Source of the DNA: Lentzea atacamensis
GTDB taxonomy: Bacteria; Actinomycetota; Actinomycetes; Mycobacteriales; Pseudonocardiaceae
Assembly (NCBI RefSeq): GCF_003269295.1
Contig: NZ_QLTT01000002.1
Span: 248,001-312,000 of the forward strand
Length of the DNA stretch: 64,000 bases
Direction of reading: 5' to 3'
The notes below the pieces were generated by a model. The model had not been told where the DNA came from. It saw only the letters and a list, made by a program, of their open reading frames with translations, and did no database searches. Shown piece by piece: positions 8,286-16,820 of this stretch. Position 1 is the stretch's first letter; the number at the start of each line of letters is the position of its first letter. Position numbers and translations under genes: made by a program.

Positions 8286-9464
8286 CTATGCGGCGAGCGG
8301 GAAGCTCGCGCGCACGCGCCAGCCACCGCCGGGGTTGGGGCCCGCCTCGAACTCGCCACCCAGCACCGCGGCCCTTTCCCTCATGCCGATCAGTCCGTTG
8401 CCACCGGACACCTTGACCACGTCGTGCGGCGTGCCGAAGCCGTTGTCGATCACCTCGAGCCGCAGCTCTTCCGGTGTGCGGGCCAGGCGCACCAACGCGG
8501 TCGAGCCCGCGCTGGCGTGCTTGATGGTGTTCGTCAGCGCTTCCTGCACGATCCGGTAGATGCTCAGGCCGACACCGGCGGGCAGGTCGTCCACGTCACC
8601 GGTGATCTCCAGGCGGACCGGCACCCCGGCCGCGCGGGCGTTCTCGGCGAGCTCGACCACGCCTCTCGCGTCGGGCTGCGGAGCCCACTGCGTCTCGGCG
8701 TCCTCGCTGCGCAGCACGCCCAGCAGCCGCCGCATCTCGGTCAGCGCGAGCCGGCCGGTCTCCGCGATCGTGCGGACCGCGTTCTCCGCGACCTCGGGCT
8801 GTGACCTGATCGTGTAAGCGGCACCGTCCGCGTGGACGATCATCACGCTGACCGCGTGCGCGACCACGTCGTGCAGCTCACGGGCGATCCGGGAGCGCTC
8901 CTCGCCGACCGCGATCTTGGCCTGCTGGTCGCGTTCGGTCTCCAGCAGCTTGAGGCGTTGCTCCAGCTCGCTCTGGTACGCGCGGCGGGCGCCGACGAAC
9001 TCGCCCATCGCCCAGCTGAAGCCGAAGATCACGAAGACCATGAACACCAGGAACACGGCCTGGAGGTCGCCGATCTGGAAGATCGCCCACAGCATCGTGC
9101 CGGCGAACAGCCAGCACGAGTAGATCAACGCGGACTTGCGGCCGATGTACGCCACCAGCGTGTACAGCGCGATGGCCAGCGCGAAGTCCGACATCCGCAC
9201 CGGTATGCCGCCGGTCTCGCCGCCGTGCGTGAAGAGCTGCAGGAACGCGCCCGCGAGGATCAGGTAGCTGGAACCGGCCGGGTGGTAGCGGCGGAACGGC
9301 AGCGGTCCGAGCATCAGCAACGTGACGGCGAGGAACGCCGAGAACGACACCCCGAGATCCACCGTGGTGACCCCGATACCGAGGTCGAAGATCAGCAAAA
9401 GCCCGGCGATCAGGGAGTCCCCGAACGCCGGGTGAGCCTTCATCCACAGGCTGAACCGCCGCAC
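8286..9464 (-). CDS. Sensor histidine kinase (NarL-cognate, HisKA_3)
   Basis: Membrane sensor kinase of 392 residues. The N-terminal half has about five to six hydrophobic segments (SLIAGLLLIFDLGIGV, FSAFLAVTLLMLGP, FALAIALYTLVAYIG, AVFLVFMVFVIFGFSWAM) with no large outer loop, so it may sense the membrane itself, like many Streptomyces envelope-stress kinases. A short coiled coil leads to the HisKA_3 phospho-His in RIARELHDVVAH. The HATPase motifs are ALTNTIKHA, IDNGFGT and GNGLIGMRERA. The start is a GTG at 9464. It forms an operon with the response regulator. Confidence 0.92.
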   Translation of the reverse strand: MRRFSLWMKAHPAFGDSLIAGLLLIFDLGIGVTTVDLGVSFSAFLAVTLLMLGPLPFRRYHPAGSSYLILAGAFLQLFTHGGETGGIPVRMSDFALAIALYTLVAYIGRKSALIYSCWLFAGTMLWAIFQIGDLQAVFLVFMVFVIFGFSWAMGEFVGARRAYQSELEQRLKLLETERDQQAKIAVGEERSRIARELHDVVAHAVSVMIVHADGAAYTIRSQPEVAENAVRTIAETGRLALTEMRRLLGVLRSEDAETQWAPQPDARGVVELAENARAAGVPVRLEITGDVDDLPAGVGLSIYRIVQEALTNTIKHASAGSTALVRLARTPEELRLEVIDNGFGTPHDVVKVSGGNGLIGMRERAAVLGGEFEAGPNPGGGWRVRASFPLAA

Positions 9465-9578
9465 CGGACAAGGTTAGGTGCGGGCCGAACTTCTGCGCGT
9501 CGCGCCACGGAATGACGCTGCGTACGACTCCAGTGTGAGTTATTGTGTCAAGGGGTCGATACAAAGATCGGGGGAGCC

Positions 9579-10259
9579 GTGCTCGAGATCAACCCGTGGA
9601 TCGCGCTGGCCGCGTTCGTCGCCACCGGACTGCTGATACTCGGCATCCTGTGGCCGACGGCGGCGAACGGTGAGCGTCTGCTGAAGAAGTGGGGGGTGGC
9701 CGAGCCGACGGCCGCGCAGGCACAGGAAGGGCTGCTCTACCTCAGGCGCCGGCGGCTGCTCTACCCGTGGCTCTACGCGGTGCTCTGGTTCGTGCCGAAG
9801 TGGGGCGACGACGTCGACCAGATCGTGGTCGTCGTGCTGGCGGGCACGCTGCTCGCGGAGCTGCTGGCACTGCGTCCGCGTCGTGGCGCCCGTCGGGAGG
9901 CGATCCTCACACCACGTGGGCTGTTCGACTTCGCGTCGAAGTGGGTGGTGTTCCCGTACGCGGTGTTCGTGCTGGGTGCCGCGATCTACCTCGTGATCCA
10001 CCCGCGGTGGACCGCGCTCGCGTGGCTCGCGGCGTCGGTGCTCGCGGTCGGGGTGATCATCTGGACGGCCGTCGCCCGCCCGGCGGGCGGTGACCAGGTC
10101 GTCGACCTGGCGTTGCGCACCCGCAGCGTGCACGTCGCGGCGGGGCTCGGTGCGGCGATGGTGGGCGGGCTGGTCCATCCCTGGGTCGGCGTGCTCGGCC
10201 TGCTCATGTGGATCTCGATGGCGAACACGACACCGCAACCGGCGAAGATCGCGAAGTGA
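9579..10259 (+). CDS. Membrane protein, function unknown (six TM)
   Basis: Integral membrane protein of 226 residues with about six predicted helices, for example WIALAAFVATGLLILGIL, QIVVVVLAGTLLAELLAL, WVVFPYAVFVLGAAIYLVI and AWLAASVLAVGVIIWTAV. GTG 9579 is supported by GGGGGAG at 9570-9576. The stop overlaps the start of the GntR gene (GTGA), so the two are translationally coupled. Small YtrA-type GntR proteins often sit with the membrane proteins they control, which suggests an envelope or transport role. No catalytic motif is seen. Confidence 0.72.
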   Translation: MLEINPWIALAAFVATGLLILGILWPTAANGERLLKKWGVAEPTAAQAQEGLLYLRRRRLLYPWLYAVLWFVPKWGDDVDQIVVVVLAGTLLAELLALRPRRGARREAILTPRGLFDFASKWVVFPYAVFVLGAAIYLVIHPRWTALAWLAASVLAVGVIIWTAVARPAGGDQVVDLALRTRSVHVAAGLGAAMVGGLVHPWVGVLGLLMWISMANTTPQPAKIAK

Positions 10260-10624
10260 GTGCTCCACGAATCGTCGTCGACGTCGAGAACGGCGTCGCG
10301 CCCTGGCGTCAGGTCCGCGACCAGCTCGCGCGGCTGATCAGCGGTGGCGTGCTGCGCGTCGGCTCGCGGTTGCCGACCATCCGGCAGCTCGCCGCCGACC
10401 TCGGCCTCGCGGCCGGCACGGTCGCGCGGGCGTACCGCGAGCTGGAGACCGAGGGCGTGCTCACGACAGGACGAAGGCAGGGCACCGTGGTGGCCGCCCT
10501 GCCCTCGCATGCACCGGACCCGCTCTCCGCCGCCGCGGCGGAGTTCGTCGCCGTCGCTCGGTCACTCGGCGCCAGCGAGGGGGAGGCGCTGGACGCCGTG
10601 CGTGCCCACTACGTGGCTGAGTAA
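10256..10624 (+). CDS. GntR-family regulator, YtrA type
   Basis: Short GntR repressor of 122 residues: a single winged helix (VAPWRQVRDQLARLISGGVL, then LPTIRQLAADLGLAAGTVAR and YRELETEGVL) plus a short helical tail, with no large effector domain. That is the YtrA subgroup, which usually controls an adjacent transporter or membrane-protein operon. Its GTG overlaps the stop of the membrane protein gene, and its 3' end overlaps a convergent membrane gene by 16 bp. Confidence 0.86.
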   Translation: MSAPRIVVDVENGVAPWRQVRDQLARLISGGVLRVGSRLPTIRQLAADLGLAAGTVARAYRELETEGVLTTGRRQGTVVAALPSHAPDPLSAAAAEFVAVARSLGASEGEALDAVRAHYVAE

Positions 10625-11043
10625 GGCGACTCGATCTTGGGCGCGGGTCGCGGTTCGCCGATGTGTGCGTGGCGTTCCTCGTAGATGCGGTGCTCCTCGG
10701 CCATCTGGTCCGCGAGCTGCTGCTGGATCTGGCGGTCCCGAATCCTGGACAGGATCGCCATCGTGACGCCGTGAGCCAGTGCCAGCAGCAACAGCACCAC
10801 ACCCAGCTTCACGACCACGTTCTTCACCGGGTCGCCGGTCTCGACGTTGATGATCGACACCAGCGCCAGGAGCCCGAGCACGACGAGGTGGAACAGCACA
10901 GCCGTCAGCCGCATCATGGCTCCGGCCTGCTCGTCGTCGTACGCGCGCCTCAGGTATCCCTTGCCGCTGTGGTAGATCAGCTGGCCGTCAACGACGACCA
11001 GGACGATCCCCAGCACTAGGAACGTCACGTAGCTGTCTTCCAT
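10609..11043 (-). CDS. Small membrane protein, function unknown
   Basis: 144 residues with three hydrophobic helices (FLVLGIVLVVVDGQLIYH, LTAVLFHLVVLGLLALVSII, VVKLGVVLLLLALAHGVTMA), then a long charged helix (RIRDRQIQQQLADQMAEEHR, EERHAHIG) that looks cytoplasmic and may form a coiled coil. The family is not recognised. It starts 36 bp from the dynamin operon on the opposite strand, so the promoters are back to back. Confidence 0.68.
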   Translation of the reverse strand: MEDSYVTFLVLGIVLVVVDGQLIYHSGKGYLRRAYDDEQAGAMMRLTAVLFHLVVLGLLALVSIINVETGDPVKNVVVKLGVVLLLLALAHGVTMAILSRIRDRQIQQQLADQMAEEHRIYEERHAHIGEPRPAPKIESPYSAT

Positions 11044-11079
11044 GGGCTGTGGCTACCCGCGCACGCACACCTACAAACC

Positions 11080-12600
11080 GTGGCACGATCAGTGCTCGTG
11101 ACGGCGTTGCAGGGACAACAGCTGGCCGGACCGCTGTGCGCGGCGGTGGCCAACTTGTGTGTTGCTTTGCAACCACAGGTTTCCCAGCAGACCGCTCGTG
11201 GATTCCAGGAAGTGTTGCGGCGTCTGCACGCGCCGTTGCAGGTGGCGGTGGCGGGACGGATCAAGTCCGGAAAGTCGACGTTGGTCAACGCGCTGATCGG
11301 ACGCCGGGTCGCGCCCACCGACGTCGGCGAGTGCACACGGCTCGTGACGCGCTATCAGTACGGAACGGTCGACCGCATCGAAGTGGTGTTGCGAGACGGC
11401 CGACGGCAGGTACTGCCGTTCGACGCCAACGGCATGATCCCCGCGTCTCTTGGCGTGGAAGGCATTTCGCACATCGAGGCGTACCTGACGAACGCGGTGC
11501 TGCGCGACTTCACCGTCATCGACACGCCAGGTCTCGGGTCGCTGGACGCGGCTTCGGTCGCCCGCACCGAGGAACTGCTGGATCCCGTGTCCCGCAACGC
11601 CGTCGCGGGTGCGGAGGCAGTTCTCTACGTCGTGACGCAGGGCGTGCGCGCGGACGACCACTCGACGCTGGCCGCCTTCACCGCCGCGACAGCTTCTCGC
11701 GAGGCGGGGCCGGTCAACGCCATCGCCGCGTTGAACAAGGTCGACGCCGTGGCGCCGGAAACCGTGGAGGGGTCGGACGGCGACGTCTGGCGGGCCGCGG
11801 AGATCCTCGCGGGCAAGCAGGCCGCGCTGCTGAAGCCGCGGGTCGCCGACGTGCTGCCCGTGATCAGCCTGCTCGCCGAGTCCGCGGAGACCGGCGAGTT
11901 CACGTCCGCGGACGCGGAGGCGTTGCGTCAGATCGCGGCGCTGGACGCGGACACCCGCACGATGATGCTGATGTCCGGCGACCTCTTCACCTCGTGGGAC
12001 TGCGACGTCGCGGCGGGCGTGCGGTCGAGGCTGCTCGAGAAGCTCGACCTCTACGGCATCGGCCGCGCTCTGGAGGCGTTGGACGCCGAGCCCGCGCTGA
12101 CCGCCGGCGCGTTGCGTCGCGTCCTGTTCGACGCCTCCGGGTTCGCCGCGGTGCGCGGACGGCTGGACGCGGTGTTCCGGGCGCGGGCCGACGGCATCAA
12201 GGCGGCGGCCGCGCTGGCGTCGGTCACCTCGCTGGCCTCGGGCGACCCCGGTGAACGGCAGCGGGTGCACGACGCGATCGAAGTGCTGCTGGCCCGGCCG
12301 GAGGCGCACCAGCTGCGGCTCCTGGAGGCGCTGACGCTGGTGTCGTCCGGCGCGGTGACGCTGGCACCGGACCTGACGGAGGAGGTTCTGCGTGTCGGCA
12401 GCACTCCGGACGTGGCCGGTCAGCTGGGCCTGACCGGCCGGCCCCTGCCTGAACTGGTCGCACACGCACTGGAACGCGCCGGTTGGTGGCGTTCGTTCGC
12501 CTCGTTCGGCGCGACGCCGGCGCAGGCTCGGGTGGCGCACGTCGTCCACAGGGCGTATTTCCTCATCTGGCAGCAACTGCGTGCTGGGGGGCACCGATGA
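11080..12600 (+). CDS. Dynamin-like GTPase (IniA/IniC type), first copy
   Basis: Large GTPase of 506 residues. The GTPase motifs are complete: P-loop AGRIKSGKST (about 58-67), switch Thr region, DTPGLGS (D148) and NKVD (N219). The rest is helical, as in bacterial dynamin-like proteins, but no clear membrane segment is seen in this copy. Relatives (IniA/IniC in mycobacteria) act at the membrane under cell-wall stress. The start is GTG 11080; GTG 11092 and 11098 are alternatives. Its stop overlaps the ATG of the GrpE-like gene (ATGA), giving a tight three-gene operon. Confidence 0.85.
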   Translation: MARSVLVTALQGQQLAGPLCAAVANLCVALQPQVSQQTARGFQEVLRRLHAPLQVAVAGRIKSGKSTLVNALIGRRVAPTDVGECTRLVTRYQYGTVDRIEVVLRDGRRQVLPFDANGMIPASLGVEGISHIEAYLTNAVLRDFTVIDTPGLGSLDAASVARTEELLDPVSRNAVAGAEAVLYVVTQGVRADDHSTLAAFTAATASREAGPVNAIAALNKVDAVAPETVEGSDGDVWRAAEILAGKQAALLKPRVADVLPVISLLAESAETGEFTSADAEALRQIAALDADTRTMMLMSGDLFTSWDCDVAAGVRSRLLEKLDLYGIGRALEALDAEPALTAGALRRVLFDASGFAAVRGRLDAVFRARADGIKAAAALASVTSLASGDPGERQRVHDAIEVLLARPEAHQLRLLEALTLVSSGAVTLAPDLTEEVLRVGSTPDVAGQLGLTGRPLPELVAHALERAGWWRSFASFGATPAQARVAHVVHRAYFLIWQQLRAGGHR

Positions 12601-12962
12601 GCGTGAGTGGAACCGATCCCACCGGTCTGGCGTCGGACGACGGTGTGGAGACCATTGCCGACGAGCTGCTCGACCAGGCGCTGGCCGAACGCCGCGCGCT
12701 GGTCCAGCTGTGCCTGTACGCGCTGGACCGCGCCAGTGCGGGTGTGGTCCAGCGCATCGAGGAAGGCCTGTCGACCATAGGGGTCGTGGCCGTGCGTGCC
12801 GACGGAGAGCGCTTCGACCCGTCGTTGCACGAGGCGGGCGGCACGGTGCCGACCGACGACGCCTCGTTGCAGGGCCTGGTCGCCGAGACCGAGGTGCCGG
12901 GCTTCTGCGACCGCGGGCGTGTCCTGCGGGCTCCGATCGTGACGGTCTACACGGCCCGATGA
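12597..12962 (+). CDS. GrpE-like nucleotide-exchange-factor domain protein
   Basis: Short protein of 121 residues. Its second half keeps the GrpE signature: FDPSLHEAGGTVPTDD, then PGFCDRGRVLRAPIVTVYTA, as in FDPxLHEA...GRVLRPAxVxV of GrpE. The first half has one predicted helix (LAERRALVQLCLYALDR), where full GrpE has a long paired helix, so it is a truncated or specialised relative of the Hsp70 exchange factor. It overlaps both dynamin genes by 4 bp. In related actinobacterial loci I recall an Hsp70/IniB-like gene nearby; none is present in the window, and the gene upstream is on the other strand. Confidence 0.72.
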   Translation: MSVSGTDPTGLASDDGVETIADELLDQALAERRALVQLCLYALDRASAGVVQRIEEGLSTIGVVAVRADGERFDPSLHEAGGTVPTDDASLQGLVAETEVPGFCDRGRVLRAPIVTVYTAR

Positions 12963-14779
12963 GCACACTTCCACAGACCGTCCGGCAGACGCGCGAACGT
13001 CTCACCTCTCTCGTGCGCGAGCTCGACCCGTCCATGGCCGACTGGGTCACCAGGCGTTCCGCGCCGGAGGTGTCATCCGTCGTGATCGTCGGCGAGACCA
13101 ACCGCGGCAAGTCGTCACTCGTCAACGCTCTGCTGGCCACTCCTGGCCTGTCTCCGGTGGACGCAGACGTGGCCACGTCGACCTACCTGGTCTTCCAGCA
13201 CGGACCCGACTGGGCCGCCCGCGCCTGCTACCCGGGCCTGCTCGCACCGGTAACGTTCCCGCTGCCCGCGCTGATCAACTGGGTCTCCGCCGCCCACGAA
13301 CTGCCGGAGGGCGAGCTGCCCCCGCGCTACGTCGAGGTGGACGCGCCGATCCCGCTGCTGGAACGCATGTCCGTTGTGGACACTCCGGGCGTCGGCGGAC
13401 TCGAGTCGGTGCACGGCGAGCTGGCGCTGGAAGCCGTCACCTCGGCCACCGCCCTCGTCTTCGTGGTCGACGCCTCGTCCCCCTTCACCCGAGGCGAGCT
13501 GGACTTCCTCAAGCGGGTCGGCGACCGCGTCGAGACCGTCGTCTTCGCCCTGACCAAGACCGACCAGTACCGCGGCTGGCGCCAGGTCCTCGACGCCGAC
13601 CGCGCCCTGCTGGCCGAGCACGCCCCGCGCTTCGCCGACGCCCCTTTCCACCCCGTGTCGTCCCGCATGTTCGACCTGGCGGCCCAGGCCCCGAACCCGG
13701 ACGCCGCCGCCATGCTTCGCGAACGCTCCGGCATCGCCTCTCTGCAGACCTTCCTGCAGGAGCTGGTGGCCGGTCGCTCCGGAATGCTGGCCGAGGCCAA
13801 CGCTCTGCGCGCTCTCTCGACCGTTCTGGACGAGCTCGTGGTTCGCCTTGAGCACGAGAAGCGCGCTCTGTCCGTGGGTGAGGACGAGGCAGTTGTCCTG
13901 CGCGCCCGCCGCGAGGAACTGCAGACCGAACGCCGTTCGTCCACCCGAGGCTGGCAGGTCCGCCTGCGCGGCGAGATCCAGCGCGCCCGAGTGGAGAACT
14001 CCCACGAGATCTCCCGCCAGATGCGTGACCTCCAGACCTGGTACCGGCAGGCCATCGACATCGCCGACCGCGCCGCCCTGGCCGTGCTGCCCCAACAGGT
14101 CGACACGGCCCTGCAGGTGGTGTCGCGCCGCATCTCCACCGCCCTGTCGGTGCGCCTCTCCCAGGTGACCGACGTGGTGCTGGCGACGATGTTCAGCGCC
14201 GACGAACTGACGTTGATCCGCGGCCAGTTCGCCCGCGGCGAGCAGCCCCCGGTCGTGTTGCGCCCCAAGGAGAAGCGCCCACCGACAGCCGAGGACAAGC
14301 TCCTCGTCTTCATGGGCGTGTCCGGTGGCCTGGGCGCCGGCAAGCTCGCCGTGATGCCCCTGGCCGGCCTCGGCATCGCGGTGCTGAACCCGATCGTCCT
14401 GCCGGTGACCATCGCCCTGGGCCTCGGCGCCGGCTGGTGGATGGCCCGCACCCGGACCCACACGGCCGAGAAGCAGCACGTCAAGCAATGGCTGTCCGAC
14501 GCCATCGCCGACGCACGCTCCACGGTGGACCAGATCGCCGCCGAGCAGCTGATCGAGGCCGAGCAGGCCTTGTCACTGGCTTTGGACGAGGCCCTCGCCA
14601 AGCGCATCGAGGCCATCGAGGTGGAACTCCGCGAGGTCGACAAGGCGCTGCGGATGGAGGCCGGTGAACGTGGGCGCGAGCTGCAGTCGGTGACCCGGCA
14701 ACTGGCCGAGGTGGAGTCGGGCCGATCGAAGGCGGAAGAGTTGCTGGCACGAATTCGATCGGTTCGCGACAGGGCCTGA
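12959..14779 (+). CDS. Dynamin-like GTPase (IniA/IniC type), membrane-associated copy
   Basis: Large GTPase of 606 residues. P-loop GETNRGKSS (45-53), DTPGVGG (D141) and TKTD (T199) are all present. Long helical segments follow, then a hydrophobic paddle-like stretch around residues 460-500 (LAVMPLAGLGIAVLNPIVLP, VTIALGLGAGWWMA), then a C-terminal coiled coil rich in Glu and Arg. This fits a membrane-remodelling dynamin, while the first copy lacks the hydrophobic paddle. The two probably work as a pair, as seen for other bacterial dynamin operons. The start overlaps the GrpE-like stop (ATGA). Confidence 0.87.
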   Translation: MSTLPQTVRQTRERLTSLVRELDPSMADWVTRRSAPEVSSVVIVGETNRGKSSLVNALLATPGLSPVDADVATSTYLVFQHGPDWAARACYPGLLAPVTFPLPALINWVSAAHELPEGELPPRYVEVDAPIPLLERMSVVDTPGVGGLESVHGELALEAVTSATALVFVVDASSPFTRGELDFLKRVGDRVETVVFALTKTDQYRGWRQVLDADRALLAEHAPRFADAPFHPVSSRMFDLAAQAPNPDAAAMLRERSGIASLQTFLQELVAGRSGMLAEANALRALSTVLDELVVRLEHEKRALSVGEDEAVVLRARREELQTERRSSTRGWQVRLRGEIQRARVENSHEISRQMRDLQTWYRQAIDIADRAALAVLPQQVDTALQVVSRRISTALSVRLSQVTDVVLATMFSADELTLIRGQFARGEQPPVVLRPKEKRPPTAEDKLLVFMGVSGGLGAGKLAVMPLAGLGIAVLNPIVLPVTIALGLGAGWWMARTRTHTAEKQHVKQWLSDAIADARSTVDQIAAEQLIEAEQALSLALDEALAKRIEAIEVELREVDKALRMEAGERGRELQSVTRQLAEVESGRSKAEELLARIRSVRDRA

Positions 14780-15005
14780 AAGGCCATCAACGAGCGGCCC
14801 GCACACGGGTTACGGGTCGCCGGTGAGATCGTGCAAGCTTAATCGAGCAATGCTCATTTTGGCTGCTCAGAGCGATGTTGCCGGGGCAACTTAAGTGCAA
14901 GTGTCCGTACGTGTACTGGTACAAAACATTTGTGGCAGATATGAGTTCACCGATCCGTCAGAATCGGGAATGCCGGTTAATTCGACGCTGATTCGCTTTT
15001 GAAGC

Positions 15006-15785
15006 ATGAAGCTGCAGCGAGACCAGGTGGTGGCGGCGACCCTGGTGGGCACCGTGGTCGTCGTGCTCGGGTTCGCGTCCGGCATCGGTCGTGTCCCGCT
15101 CACGTGCCGCAGCCGGTGGCGCACAACCCCGCGCCGGTTCCGCATCTTCCGGCGGGGCCGCACGTTCCGGCTCCGGAACACCCGCACCCGAGCACACCCC
15201 CTGCCACGACGCGACCCCCGGTGACCACGCCTCCCACCACACCGCCCGACGCACCCTGCGACGCGGGTGCGATCACGAAGCTGTTGCGGCAACTGGGTTT
15301 GCTGTCGTTGCTCGGCGACGACCTGCCGGTCGTGACCGAACTGCCCGGCGGGACGAAGAAAGCCGAGCCCACCAGATCCCGATCACGCGCTACGCCTACG
15401 CCCCCGCCACGATGACCGTGTGTGTGGGCGATGTCGTGACCTGGACGAACCAGGACGAGGCGGCACACGATGTCGCGGGCGGCACGTTCCGGTCGCCGAT
15501 GCTCGCCGAAGGGCAGTCGTGGTCGTTCACCTTCACCCAGCCGGGCGCGTTCGACTACATCTGCTCGGTCCACCCGGACATGCGGGCGCAGATCGTCGTG
15601 CTTGCCCAGGAGACGACAGCGCAGGCTCCGCCACCGCCGCCCGTCCGGCAGCCGCCACCTCGCCGACGTTGCCACCCGTGTTGCTGCTGGCGGGCCTCGT
15701 CGCCGCCGTGACCACGCTGTGCCTGCTGATGATCGGTTCCCGCCCGGACCGGCACGAGGTTGGCGAGGGAACCAAACCGGCATAA
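15006..15785 (+). pseudogene. Cupredoxin-like secreted protein, reading frame broken three times
   Basis: The pieces read as one protein across three frames. A signal/anchor (MKLQRDQVVAATLVGTVVVV) starts at 15006. A Pro-rich linker with a short helix (AITKLLRQLGLLSLLGDDL) follows in a second frame. A blue-copper domain in a third frame carries His (AAHDV) and CSVHPDM as ligands (about 15375-15610). A C-terminal membrane helix (LPPVLLLAGLVAAVTTLCLL) in the first frame ends at 15785. Each change equals loss of one base (near 15090-15105, 15370 and 15620-15650). The copper ligands are intact. Either the gene is decaying or the sequence has indel errors. If whole, it would be a membrane-tethered plastocyanin/amicyanin-like electron carrier. 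Confidence 0.65.
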
Positions 15786-15828
15786 CGTGGGTCATACCGG
15801 TACGCAAGAGCGCAGGAGGTGTGTCCCG

Positions 15829-16515
15829 GTGTACATCGACGAGAACGGTGCGGCCGACGCCGAGCTGAAGGTGACCGTCGAGGACGAGGAGTACACCGCC
15901 GACGTCACCTTCGACCTCGACGACGACGGCGTGAACGACTCCGCCGTGGTCGAGACGGACGACGGTGGCCACCTCGCGTTCACCGACACGAACGGTGACG
16001 GCGACGCGGATCTGATGAGCACGTTCGACAAGGACGGCAAACTTCTCAGCCAGGCTCGGTTCGAGGAGAATTCGGGTGAGTGGGTTGCCGTCGACCCGAA
16101 CGACACTCAGCAACAGAAAACAAATTCCGCGCCTCAGCAGACCATTGTCGTGCACACCGACGAAGGCGATCGAAACGTCGGCCAGGCGACCGAGGACACC
16201 GACGGCGACGGCAAGGCCGACACCGCGGTGGTTCGCGACGACGACGGCGACACCTGGCTGTTCACCGACAAGAACGGCGACGGGCGGGCCGACGTGGCGA
16301 CCGAGATCACACGATCGGGCGAGGTCACCATGTCCGAGCACCGCGGTGACGACTGGGTCGAGGTCGAGCACGGGCACATCGAGGCCGACGGCCGGTACGT
16401 GACGGACTCCAAGAGCGGCATTCTGGACGAGTCGGACGACTGGTTCGAGGAAGAACGGTTCGAGGGCGTCGTCCGAATCGATTCCACCACCGGGCAGTGG
16501 ATCAGCCCGAACTGA
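15829..16515 (+). CDS. Acidic DxDxDG-repeat protein, likely calcium-binding
   Basis: 228 residues, very acidic, with repeated loops DTNGDGDADL, DTDGDGKADTAVV, DKNGDGRADVA and DLDDDGVNDSAVV, like EF-hand, thrombospondin-3 or FG-GAP calcium loops. Each is followed by a beta strand of the V.T..DG type. There is no signal peptide or membrane segment, so it is cytoplasmic or exported by a route that needs none. GTG 15829 is supported by AGGAGG at 15814-15819. A strong terminator follows. The exact function is unknown; mycobacteria and other actinobacteria encode similar uncharacterised proteins. Confidence 0.75.
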   Translation: MYIDENGAADAELKVTVEDEEYTADVTFDLDDDGVNDSAVVETDDGGHLAFTDTNGDGDADLMSTFDKDGKLLSQARFEENSGEWVAVDPNDTQQQKTNSAPQQTIVVHTDEGDRNVGQATEDTDGDGKADTAVVRDDDGDTWLFTDKNGDGRADVATEITRSGEVTMSEHRGDDWVEVEHGHIEADGRYVTDSKSGILDESDDWFEEERFEGVVRIDSTTGQWISPN

Positions 16516-16528
16516 AGCGCAGGTCACA

Positions 16529-16573
16529 GGCCCCGGTGTGGTGAGAACCGCACCGGGGCCTCTTGTGTTTTTC
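16529..16573 (+). terminator. Intrinsic terminator
   Basis: GGCCCCGGTG (16529-16538) pairs with CACCGGGGCC (16551-16560); a T-rich stretch ending TTTTT follows. It ends the acidic-repeat gene. Confidence 0.85.
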
Positions 16574-16820
16574 CGACCTCAAGCGCGCCTTAACCGCCGT
16601 CCGAGTGCTGAATCGATTCCAGAATCGGTTTTGTGAGAGAAGCGACAGGCTGGGGGTGCGTTACCTGCCATTCACCGGGCTAACCTCGATCCATCCCCTT
16701 CCACGCACGCCCGGCCCCACCGGGCGTCTGGAGCTATTCCCGAGGACGACGAAGTCCCCACACCGGACGGCCCACCGCGTCCTCGGGCAGCCGAGGCGTT
16801 CAGTCAGGAGACGAGACGAG
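16574..16820. other. Leader/promoter region of pckG
   Basis: About 250 bp without a gene between the terminator and pckG. It holds a 10-bp palindrome GAATCGATTC (16610-16619) with a near-repeat AGAATCGG just after it, and the sequence AGGAG about 12 bp before the pckG ATG. The palindrome could be an operator. No riboswitch-like structure was recognised. Confidence 0.4.

Noticed and set aside
11089-13176. Minus-strand 695-codon frame over the dynamin genes
   Set aside because: GC-driven shadow of the dynamin/GrpE operon, with no recognisable motif.
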